Source: Candidula unifasciata
Taxonomy: Eukaryota; Mollusca; Gastropoda; Stylommatophora; Geomitridae
Length of the DNA stretch: 64,000 bases
Assembly (NCBI GenBank): GCA_905116865.2
Contig: CAJHNH020000224.1
Location: forward strand, 2,418,910-2,482,909
Reading direction: 5' to 3'
Shown one piece after another: positions 37,020 through 48,397 of the stretch. The translations under genes were made by a program, and so were the position numbers. Under the pieces are notes generated by a model, which searched no databases, was not told the DNA's origin, and saw nothing but the letters and a program-made list of their open reading frames with translations. The number at the start of each line of letters is the position of its first letter. Position 1 is the first letter of the stretch.

Positions 37020-37620
37020 TTGAGTATTGAAATCAATGTTTCCCCATTGTCATTTAAACCGTTCGTTGGCATCTTTTCATCTTTCCAGATGATAGTGTTA
37101 TTTTGTGCTATGGTAATCACAGGATTTTTAACATTCGTCTGAGGAACCACATCTCTGTCACCTCCAAGTTCTAATTTATGCATTCACATTCCATGAGTCA
37201 CTACCATACAGCAATATAGGTTCTATATAAAGTTTTAGTTATCTCTTTCGGTCCTCCAAAGGGAGGAACCTGTTGCACAAGATGTTCTTCATTCTGTGAA
37301 TTGCAACCTTAGCCTGGCCTATTCTGCTCTTAATTTTGGACACATCTTCCTTTTGATGTTATGACTGTATCCAGATATTTGAATTTATTGACTTGGATTA
37401 ACTTTTAACCTTCTGTTCTAATATCACACTGTGGTGGTTTTCTTCTCTTTGATATAACCATTACCTCAGTTTCCTTTATATTTAAGGATAGACCCTTTTT
37501 TTGCACTCTCCCTCACTACAATGTCCAATAATTGTTATAGATCATTTGCATTTTCAGCTATCAGTGCTGTGTCCTCTGCATAAAATATGTTGTTTATAGT
37601 ATAACATCCCATTCAAATTC
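37020..37620 (-). pseudogene. LINE RT fragment with decayed catalytic motif
   Basis: Minus strand: a YAEDTALIAENAND-like segment (about 37580; the YADD core is changed), RESAKKG with a frameshift, then VISKRRKPPQCDI and KTNVKNPVITIAQNN. Multiple stops. Only the part after the RT palm is represented. Confidence 0.65.
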
Positions 37621-37984
37621 CTTATGTATCTTATTTATATTTTAGCAAGTCCTTAACTAGTAACCTTTAATACATGCTTAGTGTTAGTCGAGGTTTCAAC
37701 TTCACTTCAATCGGGCTACCCCATACTTGCCCCGTTTTTGTGCCAGTGAAAATCAAATGAACTGTCCCTCACTTCCCCATTTGAAAAATTGGTGAACAAA
37801 CAATTAGTCCCGGCGCAATCCAGAAATATGCACACAAAGCAAATATGGCAGTTGCTAGAGGTGCCAAAGCCAACTGTCACCACCAGAAATGCAGTTTATT
37901 GATGGAAATAGTCAGGCATGATAAGTTGGCTGTGCACACGTAGTTATTACAAAAGGTATTTCACAAGCCCACACCTAATGACAT

Positions 37985-38070
37985 GCCTGTAAAGGGGCAG
38001 TGTTTGTGTTATTTTCTCTCCCAGAAATGAGGCTCCGCAACCCATGTGGCTGTGGAAGAATTTAACTGAT
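37985..38070 (+). mobile_element. SINE family E, short internal piece
   Basis: GGCAGTGTTTGTGTTATTTT then TGAGGCTCCGCAACCCATG is the GGxTCCG.AACCCA section of family E. Confidence 0.5.
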
Positions 38071-38084
38071 TGGTCATTGTCAGG

Positions 38085-38245
38085 GACCTAGAGCAAGAGA
38101 TAAAAAGATGGAAAGATAACATTAGAGAACTCGACAGCACCACGATTTGTCAGTGGTTGAAGCAGCCAGAAGAGCACGAAGCAGGACCTTATGTCTCCCT
38201 TGACACCCGAAGCGGTAAAAGAGGACGTAAAGAAAGAAATGGTCT
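38085..38245 (+). mobile_element. LINE family L3, 3' stub
   Basis: DLEQEIKRWKDNIRELDSTT, CQWLKQPEEHEAGPYVSLD, TRSGKRGRKE: the clean plus-strand form of the L3 tail. Confidence 0.8.
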
Positions 38246-38609
38246 TTGTCAAATTTGCGGAATATTTTTCTCTGACATACAAAATAAATACATATTAAAG
38301 TATGCTGAAGCAATAGCAATACACATGGACAGTCCTGTGTAATGCAAACAGAAAAAGCTTGCTGGTTAGTCACAGACTGTTATGGTGACATGTGTAGTAA
38401 AACATGAACTATGTGATTTGTAAATTTTGCTTGAAAGGATTTGTGTTTATGCTTAATCATGTGTTGTCACTGGTTGTGTATGCACCTGCGCCATGTTTAG
38501 GAGGCATGGATATGATTTTATTTATTAAAAATAGCAAATTATGAGGGGGGCTAATTTGTGTGTGTGTGCTAAAGCCATGATGATGTAAAAATTGATTCTT
38601 AGCGTTTGG

Positions 38610-38965
38610 TGATTGGCGTCACACACAAGTCAAGAATTTTGTTGTTTAGGCTAGGCATATTGGCGTCACATACAAGTCACTGTAAGAATTTTTTTTGTTT
38701 AGGCTAGGCGTATTGGAGTCACATACAAGTCACTGTAAGAATTTTTTTGTTTAGGCTAGGCGTATTGGGGTCACTGTAAGAATTTTTTTGTTTAGGCTAG
38801 GCGTATTGGCGTCACATACAAGTCACTAAGAATTTTTTTATTTAGGCTAGGCCTATTGGAGTCACATACAAGTCACTGTAAGAATTTTTTTGTTTAGGCT
38901 AGGTGTATAGGGCGTATTGGGGTCACATACAAGTCACTGTAAGAATTATTTTGTTTAGGCTAGGC
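38610..38965. repeat. Minisatellite, ~55-65 bp unit, about 6 copies
   Basis: Units contain GTCACATACAAGTCACTGTA, AGAATTTTTTTGTTTAGGCT and AGGCGTATTGG. Copies vary in length by loss of the CATACAAGTCACTG part. Confidence 0.9.
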
Positions 38966-39354
38966 CCCATGGATTTTTCAGTTAATTTTCCACTCTGTTC
39001 ATATTGTTTACTGTCCTTCCTTGATTTCTAAAAAAAAAAAAAATTTTAAATGCATAAAAATTATTATTATTATGCTTTTTTTTTTGTTGTTGTTGCAACA
39101 AACAGATTTACTAGCGTTTTGTAAGGATTATTCCAGGAATTTCCAGGTTTTTAAATTTTTTTTTCAGAATTGCTTCCACTGCGTGAGGGTTAATGTAATT
39201 TCTGTAGTCTGTACCTTATATAGTGAAATGGTAGGTAATAATTGTGCAGTCTGTATTATGTCCTTGTTATTGCAATTTTTGGATTTTGTGTGTCAGTTGA
39301 ATTTGCTCTATGTACATAAGAGTTGTTAGATTTATTTACTTGCAGTATGTAATT

Positions 39355-39440
39355 TGGGGGGGGGGGGGGGGGGGGGGGGTGAGTGTTTATTAAATTCAAA
39401 AATGTATAAACTTTTGTTGGTTTGTAAAAAAAAAAAAAAA
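39355..39440. repeat. G-run and A-run
   Basis: G25 at 39356-39380 and A15 at 39427-39441, beside the start of SINE F. Confidence 0.85.
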
Positions 39441-39700
39441 AGTGGGGGTTTTGCAAAAGTTAACCTGGTTCTCATAGACCTAAAACAAGTACTAGGAAAT
39501 GTTCTGGGAACAAAAGAGCAAAATATGGCCAGCATGTTAACATCATCACACATCAAGTCCAAATTGTCAGTACACATATGGGACCAGTATCATTTACTCA
39601 CCATTGAATGAATAACTGAGCAAATGACGCTGATTTGAGATAGGCCCTACTTTAGAAAACCATTCAATCACCTTTTTAGGTGGTCCTGAGTTTGCATGTC
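39441..39700 (+). mobile_element. SINE family F copy
   Basis: Family F: TTAACCTGGTTCTCATAGAC, AAACAAGTACTAGGAAATG, CCAGCATGTTAACATCATC, AGTCCAAATTGTCAG and ACTCACCATTGAATGAATA. Matches the 42450-42770 copy, which also keeps a tRNA-like head. Confidence 0.8.
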
Positions 39701-40015
39701 CCCTTCTTCTTCTTCTTACGTCCTCTTTTACCGCTTTGGGTGTTGAGGGAGATATAAGGTCCTGCTTCGTGCTTTTCTGGCTGCTTTGATCAAAGACACA
39801 TTGTGGTACTGTAGAGTTTCTCTGATGTTGTCCTTCCATATTTTCTTGGTCTACCTCTTGCTCTACATCATTCTCCTTTTTTGGTATATGCCTTGAATGG
39901 TATAGCATCAGAAGGCATTCTCTCCAAGTGGGCAAACCATTTGATTTGCTGTCTGACTTGATCTCTTCTGGTCACTCCTACAGCCTTTCTCAGACACTTA
40001 TTTCCATGCACGCCC
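39701..40015 (-). mobile_element. LINE family L3, C-terminal stub
   Basis: Minus strand: VTRRDQVRQQIKWFAHLERM, PFKAYTKKGE, one frame change, SEKLYSTTMCL and YISLNTQSGKRGRKKKKG. The most complete L3 tail in the window. Confidence 0.82.
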
Positions 40016-40076
40016 CCTGAAGGTGAGATATTTTGGTGACCACAGTTCACCCAGGCTCATAGAGTTGGTAGCCATT

Positions 40077-40304
40077 GTCTAGGAAAGTGTTTCCCTAACT
40101 TTTCTTAGTCGCTGTGCCTTTTTTCAATTAAAAATTTTCCACAGCTCCGTAACCTAAGTAAAAGTATGACTATTCGTATGTAAGAGATTTTAAAAAAAAT
40201 AAAACAAAAACTAGTGTATCTTCTAATATTTTGTGGCGCCCCTTTGAAGAAATTGCGGCTCCCCAGGGCGCCGTGCGCACAGTTTGGGAATTACTGGTCT
40301 AGGA
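40077..40304. mobile_element. hAT MITE, 212 bp, perfect 8-bp TSD
   Basis: Element 40085-40296; TSD GTCTAGGA at 40077-40084 and 40297-40304. The left end AAGTGTTTCCCTAAC and right end read inward CAGTAATTCCCAAACTG are degenerate hAT-type CAGnGnTTCCC termini. The interior has a GTGGCGCCCCTTTG block. No coding capacity. Confidence 0.85.
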
Positions 40305-40484
40305 GGTAAGGTCGCTGGTATGATCACCGCACCATCAATGAAGTTTTATTTGTGAAAAAAAAATGTTTGAGCTTAACACATTATTCATCATCCATTAGGT
40401 GCACACTGGTCTATACAAATATGAGTCTAACATCGTTTGCTCGATGCGCCACTGGTATGAAAAAAAGAGTTCCTTTTTTCTTCT

Positions 40485-40680
40485 TAAAAAAGACCTTGAC
40501 TCCCAGGTTGGACTAGCCTTCAGTGGGTACCAGGTGCAGCCCTGAAAGTGAAGGTGGCTGGCATGGTGCTGACCCCATCACAGGACACTCCAAGTGCTGG
40601 TTGGTCTAGCCCTATACGCCTCATACACCTGAAGATGTGGAAAAGGGTCCTTTCACATATACCCAGCATACCTGTTGGAC
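40485..40680 (+). mobile_element. SINE family C copy
   Basis: GACCTTGACTCCCAGGTTGG, AAAGTGAAGGTGGCTGGC, TGGTGCTGACCCCATCAC and GTTGGTCTAGCCCTATACGC. The head before 40485 is diverged. Confidence 0.8.
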
Positions 40681-40699
40681 TGGAAATTTGTCCTTTACT

Positions 40700-40840
40700 T
40701 ACTTTTGGTTATTCTGTTATTTATTACTGTGTACATAAGGGCATATTATTCTGGTTATTCTGTTGTTTATTACTGTGTACATAAGGGCATGTTATTCTGT
40801 TGTTTATTACTGTGTACATAAGGACATGTTATTTTGGTTG
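40700..40840. repeat. Short tandem repeat, ~44-50 bp, 3 copies
   Basis: GTTATTTATTACTGTGTACATAAGG with variants repeats at about 40718, 40767 and 40800. Echoes follow at 41221-41250 and 41320. Confidence 0.8.
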
Positions 40841-40885
40841 ATTAATTAATTTTTTTTAAAAAGACAGTGCAGGCCACTTGAAGAT

Positions 40886-41042
40886 GGGCTATTCAGCTAA
40901 GTTAACTTAGAGGCTAACATTTAAAAAAATAGGTATCGTCACGGGCCATAGACTCGAGCCTCGGCATAGAAAGATCATCAGTACAGTACAAGTGGCAATG
41001 ATCTACTTGCCACTCACTTGACGGCTGCCAGCTGAATAGCCC
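40886..41042. mobile_element. Possible MITE with 13-bp TIR
   Basis: GGGCTATTCAGCT at 40886-40898 and its exact inverse AGCTGAATAGCCC at 41030-41042. No clear TSD was seen, so this is tentative. Confidence 0.4.
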
Positions 41043-41348
41043 TGGCTTAACGCAGTCTCAGATGTGGCAAATTTCTGTGCAGAACAATTTGTTTATCCGT
41101 GGCAATTTTTCTTGCTTGAATTCTTATCTGGATAACAGGAATTTCTAAGAAGAACCATTTCTTGCGTCCCCGGTGAGTTCTCGTTATCAGGTCTGCCCTG
41201 TGTAATGGTACCTATTTTTGTTTGTTTATTTATTGCTGTGTACATTGATTGGAGTACCTACTTTGGTTGACCTGTTAATTAGCTTTTCTGTAAAAATATA
41301 CTTACTTTTGGTAAGTTTATTTCATACTGTGCACATAAAAAAAAAGGT

Positions 41349-41575
41349 AAGTTGTGTATTCTTTACAGGACGTTGCAGAACCAACCCCACTATTTTTTGG
41401 CTGTTGTGTTTTTTTTTAGACAGTTTAATGTCCAGTAGTTTGCCATTGCTTTCTGGGCAATTGGCTTCTCAATACCACTGTCAAAACTAATGCAAGGCGC
41501 AAGGCCTACAGCTGGGATTGAACCGGCATTAGGAAACACGTTTGCAGCGCCGAAGCCACAGATGCCGACAAAAAG
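41349..41575 (-). mobile_element. SINE family B, reverse copy
   Basis: Tail complement ATTCTTTACAGGACGTTGCA and GAACCAACCCC; body CAATACCACTGTCAAAAC; box-B complement AGCTGGGATTGAACC; box-A complement AAGCCACAGATGCCG. Confidence 0.85.
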
Positions 41576-41934
41576 GAAAAGAGAACTAACTAACTAACAG
41601 ACTTTATTTTCAAAGGGTCACAAATTGGGCACACAGACCCATTTTACATTCGGCCCTTCCAAACACCCGTCTTTCTCACATCAGTTGTATTTTATCAATA
41701 AAGCATGTTAAATTCATATGATAATATGCATAATGTAAATATCAAGAAAAAACACAAAAGCATGGGTGATAAAATGCATGCACATACTAGCGCACGCACA
41801 CATACACCTGCCCGCCCACACACTTAAACACGCATGCACCCACATACTGTGGCACACATACATACACACACATTTCACATACATACAAGCTTACACACAG
41901 ACAAACCCACAGAAACACAGACAGACAAACCCAA

Positions 41935-42258
41935 ACAGAGCCCAAAAAATTAGCAGCCCAGATGTTTGGAAAGAGTCAAGGGCCCAAAGACAACTTAGAA
42001 CCAAAAAAAAGGCATAAAATTGTTTAATCATACTAGGAAAACAAGTGAAATTAGAACATGCTGTGACCACTGGAAAGATCTGTGGGAAAAAGAGAGAGAA
42101 AAAGAGAATGTGAGAGGATTCTTGACAGCATTTTGTCATGGCATGGAGGAGTGACAACACATGAACTGATTCATGCTGTTGAAGATCACAGGTTGCGGGA
42201 AGGCAGGTTGCCCCCCTCAGTTAGCATGGCACTTGATGGTGATGATGTACATAAAGAC
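41935..42258 (+). mobile_element. LINE family L1, C-terminal stub
   Basis: GACCACTGGAAAGATCTGTG, GAGAATGTGAGAGGATTC, GGCATGGAGGAGTGACAAC and ACATGAACTGATTCATGC, ending GGCACTTGATGGTGATGATG. The ORF is degraded. Confidence 0.8.
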
Positions 42259-42261
42259 GTC

Positions 42262-42365
42262 TTTCTCCTCACTGCCTGTAAACTCTGGGCGCAAGTTCTG
42301 GCTTTTCATCCATTTCTGGACTTTAGTGTTTTTCCAAAGTATATAAACTTTGGTTGGTTTGTTTT

Positions 42366-42427
<62 letters not shown>
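42262..42427. repeat. SINE E fragment followed by (TA)n
   Basis: 42270-42340 has CAAGTTCTGGCTTTTCATCC (family E, reverse). An uninterrupted TA tract of about 30 units occupies 42368-42427. Confidence 0.75.
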
Positions 42428-42430
<3 letters not shown>

Positions 42431-42449
42431 ATGTGTGTGTGTGTAAATT

Positions 42450-42770
42450 TGTTGGTAGAGTTGCTAGCATACTTGCCTATAAGCCATGTGGTCATGAGTT
42501 CAAATCCTCATTAAAATGGGAATTTTGTGAAAGTTGACCAGGTTCTCATGTTCGGCCAGGCCTAAAACAAGTACTAGGAAATTTTCTGGGAAGAAAATGT
42601 GACCAGCATGTTAACACCATCACCTATCGAGTCCAAATTGTCTATAAACATATGGGACTAGCATCATATACTTACCATTGAATGAAGAGGTGAGCAGATG
42701 ATGCTGGATTCTGATAGGCCCCACTTTAGAAAGTCGTTCATTTACCTTTAAGGTGGTCCTGACTTTGCAC
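42450..42770 (+). mobile_element. SINE family F, copy with head
   Basis: Box-A-like GTTGGTAGAGTTGCTAGC, box-B-like GGTCATGAGTTCAAATCC, then the F body. This identifies F as tRNA-derived. Confidence 0.8.
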
Positions 42771-42968
42771 ATCCTTTTACACATCTGGCTGATTTGTAAG
42801 CAGATTATTAGTTTCTCGCCTCCAAGGCAGGTGTACTCAGACTTTGAAAGACACACCCTTAATTTGTCGACTTTGATGAAATGCTTGTTAGGAGGTATCA
42901 GCGGGTCTACCCCCCTCCCCACCCCCTTTCCCCCAAATGGGACTCCGTAACCCACACAAGGATACATA
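42771..42968 (-). mobile_element. SINE family E, reverse fragment
   Basis: CATCTGGCTGATTTGTAAGC, GGTGTACTCAGACTTTGAAA, ATGCTTGTTAGGAGGTATC and the GGACTCCGTAACCCACAC block. Confidence 0.75.
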
Positions 42969-43044
42969 AAGGCCATTTCATTGGAATATATGTATAACTA
43001 TTCATATCATTTTCATTTGGTTAGTTTATTATGATATGCATAAG

Positions 43045-43250
43045 GTAGGGAACCGCAGTATTGCAATGGTAGATGCTGCCCTGCGTGCCCAAAGGACTGA
43101 GTTCAAGTTTGTATTGTAGATAATTTGTAATTAACCTAGTCTTCTAGGTCGACCCTGCCTAAAGTGGGTGTTAGAAAATGTCCTGGAAAGTAAAGGTGGC
43201 CGGCATGATATTGACAACATCACCTATCCAGCACCGATTGGTCTACAACT
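43045..43250 (+). mobile_element. SINE family C copy
   Basis: Head GCAGTATTGCAATGGTAG and GACTGAGTTCAAGTTT, then AAAGTAAAGGTGGCCGGCAT and CACCTATCCAGCACCGATTG. Confidence 0.8.
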
Positions 43251-43265
43251 ACGGATCTGGCACAG

Positions 43266-43732
43266 GGGGTCTCCAACCCGGGGAGGGGAGGGGCACAAGA
43301 ATTACAAGGGGACATCAAGACATTTTTTTAGTTTGAATGCATTTGTCCGGATAATTTACATTTTTTAGTTTAATTATAAATAAATAATTTTTAATGCTAT
43401 AAAATAAACACAAAACAAAACAGCTTTGCCAGCTTGGTGTGGAGAGTGATCTTCATTGTGCCTTGTCAAACATCAGATCCCAAATAGCAGCTATCATCAG
43501 GACAAAACAGCGTCAATCATCACATTGATATTTGGTCACTAAATTATAAAATAACCGATTGTTGGTTTGTTATTTGTGGTTTTTTGTTGTTAGTTGACAC
43601 TTTCATTTATGTGGATGTTTTTCCTCCAAGTTCTTGTGAACAGTGCTTGGGATTTTTATATTTGTTCTCCTCTTTTTAATCAGCTTTTGTTATTTGGAGG
43701 GGTGAGGGTCTTGCCATAAACTGGGAAAGGAA

Positions 43733-43796
<64 letters not shown>

Positions 43797-43830
43797 GTTC
43801 CATCTGAAAAAGGTTGGAGCAACAAAGCAC
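43266..43830. mobile_element. Possible hAT-like element containing a 63-base G-run
   Basis: The left CAGGGGGTCTCCAACC and right GGTTGGAGCAACAAAG share an inverted CTCCAACC core, as in some hAT ends. No TSD was found. Pure G occupies 43733-43795. Interior is AT-rich and noncoding. Confidence 0.35.
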
Positions 43831-44027
43831 TACTTGCCCGGTGTATCAGTAGCAAGTAAACGGATCTTTTCAGTTGTTTCCTTTTTTTGGGAAACCTGCA
43901 TAGGTTTCATTTAGTGACAATTTTTGAAGCACATGTGTGTAGTCTTGCCATAACCTGATGCTTTAGATTGTTATTCAGGTGTATTTTTGATTACAGCTTT
44001 GAGATTGACCTAGCTACATAAACTGGG

Positions 44028-44715
44028 TGGTATGAGAAAGATGTTTGGGAGATAGAACCTGTCTGTTGCTATTTGGGACCGATACTAGAAGGTATCAGTA
44101 AGATGTTTAGGAGATACTACCTGTATATTGCTAATTGATCCTGATACTAGCAGGTATCAGTAAGATGTTTGGGAGATACTACCTGTATATTGCTATTTGA
44201 TCCATATACTAGGAGGTATCAGAAAGATGTTTGGGAGATACTACCTGTATATTGCTATTTGATCCTGATACTAGGAGGTATCAGAAAGATGTTTGGGAGA
44301 TACTACCTGTATTTGCTATTTGATCCTGATACTAGCAGGTATCAGTAAGATGTTTGGGAGAAACTACCTGTATATTGCTATTTGATCCTGTTACTAGGAG
44401 GTATCAGAAAGATGTTTGGGAGATATTACCTGTCTATTGCTATTTGATCCTGATACTAGGTGGTATCAGAAAGATGTTTGGAAGGTATTGCCTATTGATT
44501 GTTCTTTTGGTTTTGATTCTGGATGGTATCAGAAAGATGTTTGGGAGATATTACCTGTTAATTTCTTTTTTTAGTTCTGATACTGGATGGTTTCAGAAAA
44601 ATGTTTAGGGAATATTACTTATCAATTATTTTTGTGTTTTTTGTTCTGCTACTTGATGATATCAGAAAGATGTTTGGGAGATATTACATATCGATTGTTG
44701 TTTGGTCCCGATAAT
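44028..44715. repeat. Minisatellite, ~60-62 bp unit, about 11 copies
   Basis: Units contain AGAAAGATGTTTGGGAGATA, CCTGTATATTGCTATTTGAT, then CCTGATACTAGGAGGTATC. Early units are near-identical; later ones (after 44450) diverge. It is open in one plus frame for 85 codons, but with no start or splice context. Confidence 0.92.
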
Positions 44716-45002
44716 ATAGGACTGCAACATCTGCAGAACGCCACAGAAGTTTGTTATGACATTATTTTCCCCTCTTGAATTGCAACCTGAAAGTCTGACA
44801 AACAATGACTCAAAGAGTCACTATTTGGATGCCAATTCAACAGCAGCAAACCCCAGACACTGTTGTACCATGTAAAGCTTACTGTTAATTGTGGCATACA
44901 AGTCAGCGTTGTGTAAAAGTCGACCACAAGATTTTTGGCTTCAAATTCTCAGTTTTGCCTATACTAAATGAACACATTTTCTGTCTGTCTTATAAATCCA
45001 TC

Positions 45003-45245
45003 GACAGCTGTGGCTTAGGCATTGCAAATGTACTTCGTAATGCTGGGGTCGATCCCAGCTGCAGGCGATTTGGCAGCAGACTATCTTACATTGGTTTTGA
45101 CAGTAATACCAAGAGCTGACTTCAGTAGGCAGTGGCAAACTACTGAGTGTAAAATTTACCTAGAGAAACTGCAGTAGCAAAAATAATAATAATACCGGGA
45201 TTGGTTCTGCAGCGTCCTGTAAAGTATACACAACTAACTTATTTT
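45003..45245 (+). mobile_element. SINE family B, near-intact
   Basis: Box A AGCTGTGGCTTAGGCATTG, box B GGGTCGATCCCAGCTGC, body GGCGATTTGGCAGCAGAC, an AAT triplet run in the middle, tail GGTTCTGCAGCGTCCTGTAA..CACAACTAACTT. Confidence 0.88.
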
Positions 45246-45525
45246 AAACATGTAAGTCCAGTCCTAATGAGAGCTAATAGACTGAAATGGTTGGGGCATA
45301 TTGAAAGAATGTCAGATGACAGAGAAGTAAAAACTGTATACACAAGGAAAATGAATGGTTGTAGACCACGAGGCAGACCAAGAAGAATATGGAGAAATAA
45401 TATCCAGACAGACCTGCAAACACTTGGTGTTACCAACTGGAAAGAGAGGGCCAACCAGAGAGAATGGAGGCAGGTTATATCTGCAGCAGTGAACCTCAAG
45501 GGCTCGTAATGCTGAAGAAGAAGAA
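45246..45525 (+). mobile_element. LINE family L2, clean C-terminal stub
   Basis: An open frame of about 80 codons: RLKWLGHIERMSDDREVKTV, NGCRPRGRPRRIWRNNIQ, WRQVISAAVNLKGS, stop, then GCTGAAGAAGAAGAAG. It abuts SINE B directly on the left. Confidence 0.88.
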
Positions 45526-46219
45526 GTCCACTCCTAGTTTTTAAAAAATTTTGTTTAAGACTTTAGATCTGGACCTACACAACTGACAATATATTGGACC
45601 ACCATATGGCTGCATAAAGTAATCTACAGTCCTGTGATATTGAAGTTTATCGTATAATTTGACCACAAAAGGCTTGGACAAGGTGTTCTTTATATTTATA
45701 TACAGGAGTACTTTCTAGTAGTTTTAGAAGGCACTTGTATGCTTTCTTTTTTCTAACCACATGAGATTTCTATTGGCAGTATTCCCCACATTATTCGCTA
45801 AAGTCACTCTTTTAGCATGTATTTTTGTTTAATTAGCTACAAAATTGTCACAAAAACTTTGGTTATTTGGATATTTTTAAAAGTTATTCTGATCAAAGTA
45901 ATTTTTCACATGCTTGTGATGCCACTCAAAATACAAGATATGTTAAACAAACTATCTGACCTGTGTTTTGAAAATAATTATTTTGCTGCCATGGATGTCT
46001 GAAACATTACTCCATCTAAAAGTATTTGTCTCCTAGTAGTCTTACTATTAAAAGCAATTCTTATTTTCTTTAACCCTGACACTGATTTTCAGATGAGAAG
46101 GCCATTGATCTCTGTAAGGGCTGTTATGAAACACATGTCCTCCTCTGATCCAGTCTGGTTACAACAGGAATGCTAACTGTCCAGACCTGCAAGCTCTCTA
46201 ATACTCAGAAAGAAAAAAG
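45526..46219. other. Unassigned sequence
   Basis: AT-rich, no recognised repeat or exon. Confidence 0.35.
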
Positions 46220-46645
46220 GGACTTGTGGGCTGAAAAGCTATAGAAAGTTTCTCAGAATACCATAGACAAAGAAAAAAAAAGAAGAACCGACATCCTAAA
46301 AGATCTGAATATCAAAGAAAATTGGCTAGTAAACACGATCTTGTCTCGGAAACTGAAATAATTTGTCAGGTTTGAAAAAAATGAAATAGTTGAGGCATGT
46401 TGAAAGAATGTCAGATGACAGAAAAGTAAAAACTGTATACACAAGGGAGATGAATGGTTGTAGACCACGAGGCAGACCAAGAAGACGATGGAGAGATAAT
46501 ATCCAGACAGACCTGCTATTATTTTGTGTCACCAACTGGAAAGAGAGAGCCAGCCAGATAGATGAATGGAGCGGGTGATATCTGCAGCAATGAACCTTAA
46601 GGACTCGGAATGCGAAAAAAGAAGAAGACAAAATAACAGCAGAAG
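46220..46645 (+). mobile_element. LINE family L2, C-terminal stub
   Basis: Reads from a RKFLRIPWTKKKKRTDIL-like segment through HVERMSDDRKVKTVYTREMN and RPRGRPRRRWRDNIQTDL to the ISAAMNL end, with one frameshift near 46560. (GAAAAAAGAAGAAG) tail. Confidence 0.82.
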
Positions 46646-46789
46646 GCATGGTACCAGGAAGGAGAGGCTAGGGCTGACAAACACAAAGATGGGTACAGAA
46701 TTACATTACTTATTACTACAGGTTCAAGGCACTTGGAGTACTTATGTTTGGATGTTTTAATAATGGTGTCAATTGGTATAGAAGTGCAC

Positions 46790-47010
46790 TGGCATCTCGT
46801 TTTTTATTTCCTGATCGATTTTCCTGTCCTACAAGACAATACTTTCTAGATATTTAAATTCTTTAACCTGCTTCAGACAAATACCATTCAACGTGTAGCG
46901 GACTAAAAATTCTACTGACCTGAATTACTTCAGTTTAGTAGTATTTATTTTCATATCTTGTGCATGTTGAACTTAGCATGTTCAAGTGTTCTTACTATCT
47001 ACTCCTGTTT
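46790..47010 (-). pseudogene. Short LINE RT fragment
   Basis: Minus strand: KQVKEFKYLESIVL, then RKIDQEIKN: the FxYLGS segment after the palm of a LINE RT. Heavily truncated. Confidence 0.6.
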
Positions 47011-47390
47011 ACTTTAAAGTAAACAGCCCATAAACAGTTAGGGAGACAGCAGATCTAACCTTTGTTCTCCAAAATACGAGCCCTGGAACCCAACTGGAAA
47101 GACCAGTCAAAAAGCAGTACGAAAACTACTACCATTATGTCTTCCAGGCTGGTGTAACCATTACAGGTACCCCAATTATAACTTATTGTGAGGTTGAACA
47201 GGGTATTTGCGGTCTGCCCTGTTGGTGTGCCATCCTGATTAGGATATTTAAAAAATCTCATGAGTTGTAAACCTTCAGGTAGCAGCCCTGAGCGGACAGA
47301 CTGATCTAATCGCCAAATCTCCACTTTACCTTATCAGAGTGTTGCAGGAAGATGTGGGGACCTTGCATGTCCTCTTTCTGATGCATTCTT
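47011..47390. other. Unassigned sequence
   Basis: Contains a short family E piece (ACGAGCCCTGGAACCCAAC at 47077). No gene was recognised. Confidence 0.35.
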
Positions 47391-47461
47391 TAAGTTGATC
47401 TACATTTCTTTAAGGCTGTTGTTGATGTCATTGTTCTATGTTTTGTGTGGTCTTCATTTCT

Positions 47462-48197
47462 TTAAGGGGTCACTACACGGCATTTTTCCCAATTTATGAC
47501 AAAAATATCACTTTTTCAATGTGTTCGTTTTTGTAAAGTTCGGCATTCGTAGAATAGATGACACACAAAATTTATGTCATTTGTAAACAATTTAGCATTG
47601 AAAAGTTAATACTAACGACACCACCTCGTGCACTTTTTTAAGATAAAAAAAAAGTTTAAAAGCCAGTTTTCTCAAATCTCTATATTTCAGTTTGCTGTGT
47701 GTGTGAAATCCTAAAATCTAAGCTAATATAAAGAGTAGAAACATGAAATTTTGATTGCATACTTCATAAACAATATTATAGGAACTGGTCTATCTAAAAG
47801 TAGATTTTAGAAAGATTTTGTTTTCTAAAATATGATTATTGTCTTTTGATGCACGATTTTTTTGACTTTTTCAAAAAACCTACATTTTAAAATTCTACGA
47901 AAAATATTTATAAACATGTTTAAAGTAAATAATCTAGACCTGTACCTCTAAATAAGATAAAAGGTCATGGATCCATCATCTATTGTTGAATATCTAAGTT
48001 TGTTTTTAAAATTTTAGGATTTTAAGTACATATTGTTTTTTTCACAAGATGGCGGTTATTGCCATGACAACTATGATTTTTTAACACTTTAAGTATAAAA
48101 ATGTAATAACATGTATCCCTACAAACGATCATTATAAAATAACTGCTATAAGTCTGTAAATAAAAAAATAAAATTTTTTGGTGTAGTGACCCCTTAA
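47462..48197. mobile_element. piggyBac-like non-autonomous element, 728 bp
   Basis: Element 47466-48193 between TTAA (47462-47465) and TTAA (48194-48197). The left end GGGGTCACTACACGGC and right end read inward GGGGTCACTACACCAA give a 13-base perfect TIR. Interior is about 75% AT with no ORF. Flanks on both sides are the satellite unit, so the insertion point is exactly defined. Confidence 0.88.
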
Positions 48198-48397
48198 GGC
48201 TGTTCTTGATGTCATTGTTCTATATTTTATGTAATCTACATTTCTTTAAGGCTGTTTTTGATTTCATCCTTCTATGTTTTGTATGGTCTTCATTTTTCTA
48301 AGGCTGTTGTTGATGTTGTCATTGTTTTTTGTGTGGCCCTTATTTCTTTAAGGGTTTGTTGATGTTGTAGTTCTATGTTTTGTGTGGTGTTCATTTC

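Noticed and set aside
38610..38965. CRISPR-like direct repeats
   Set aside because: Units are contiguous minisatellite copies with no unique equal-length spacers, in a eukaryotic genome.
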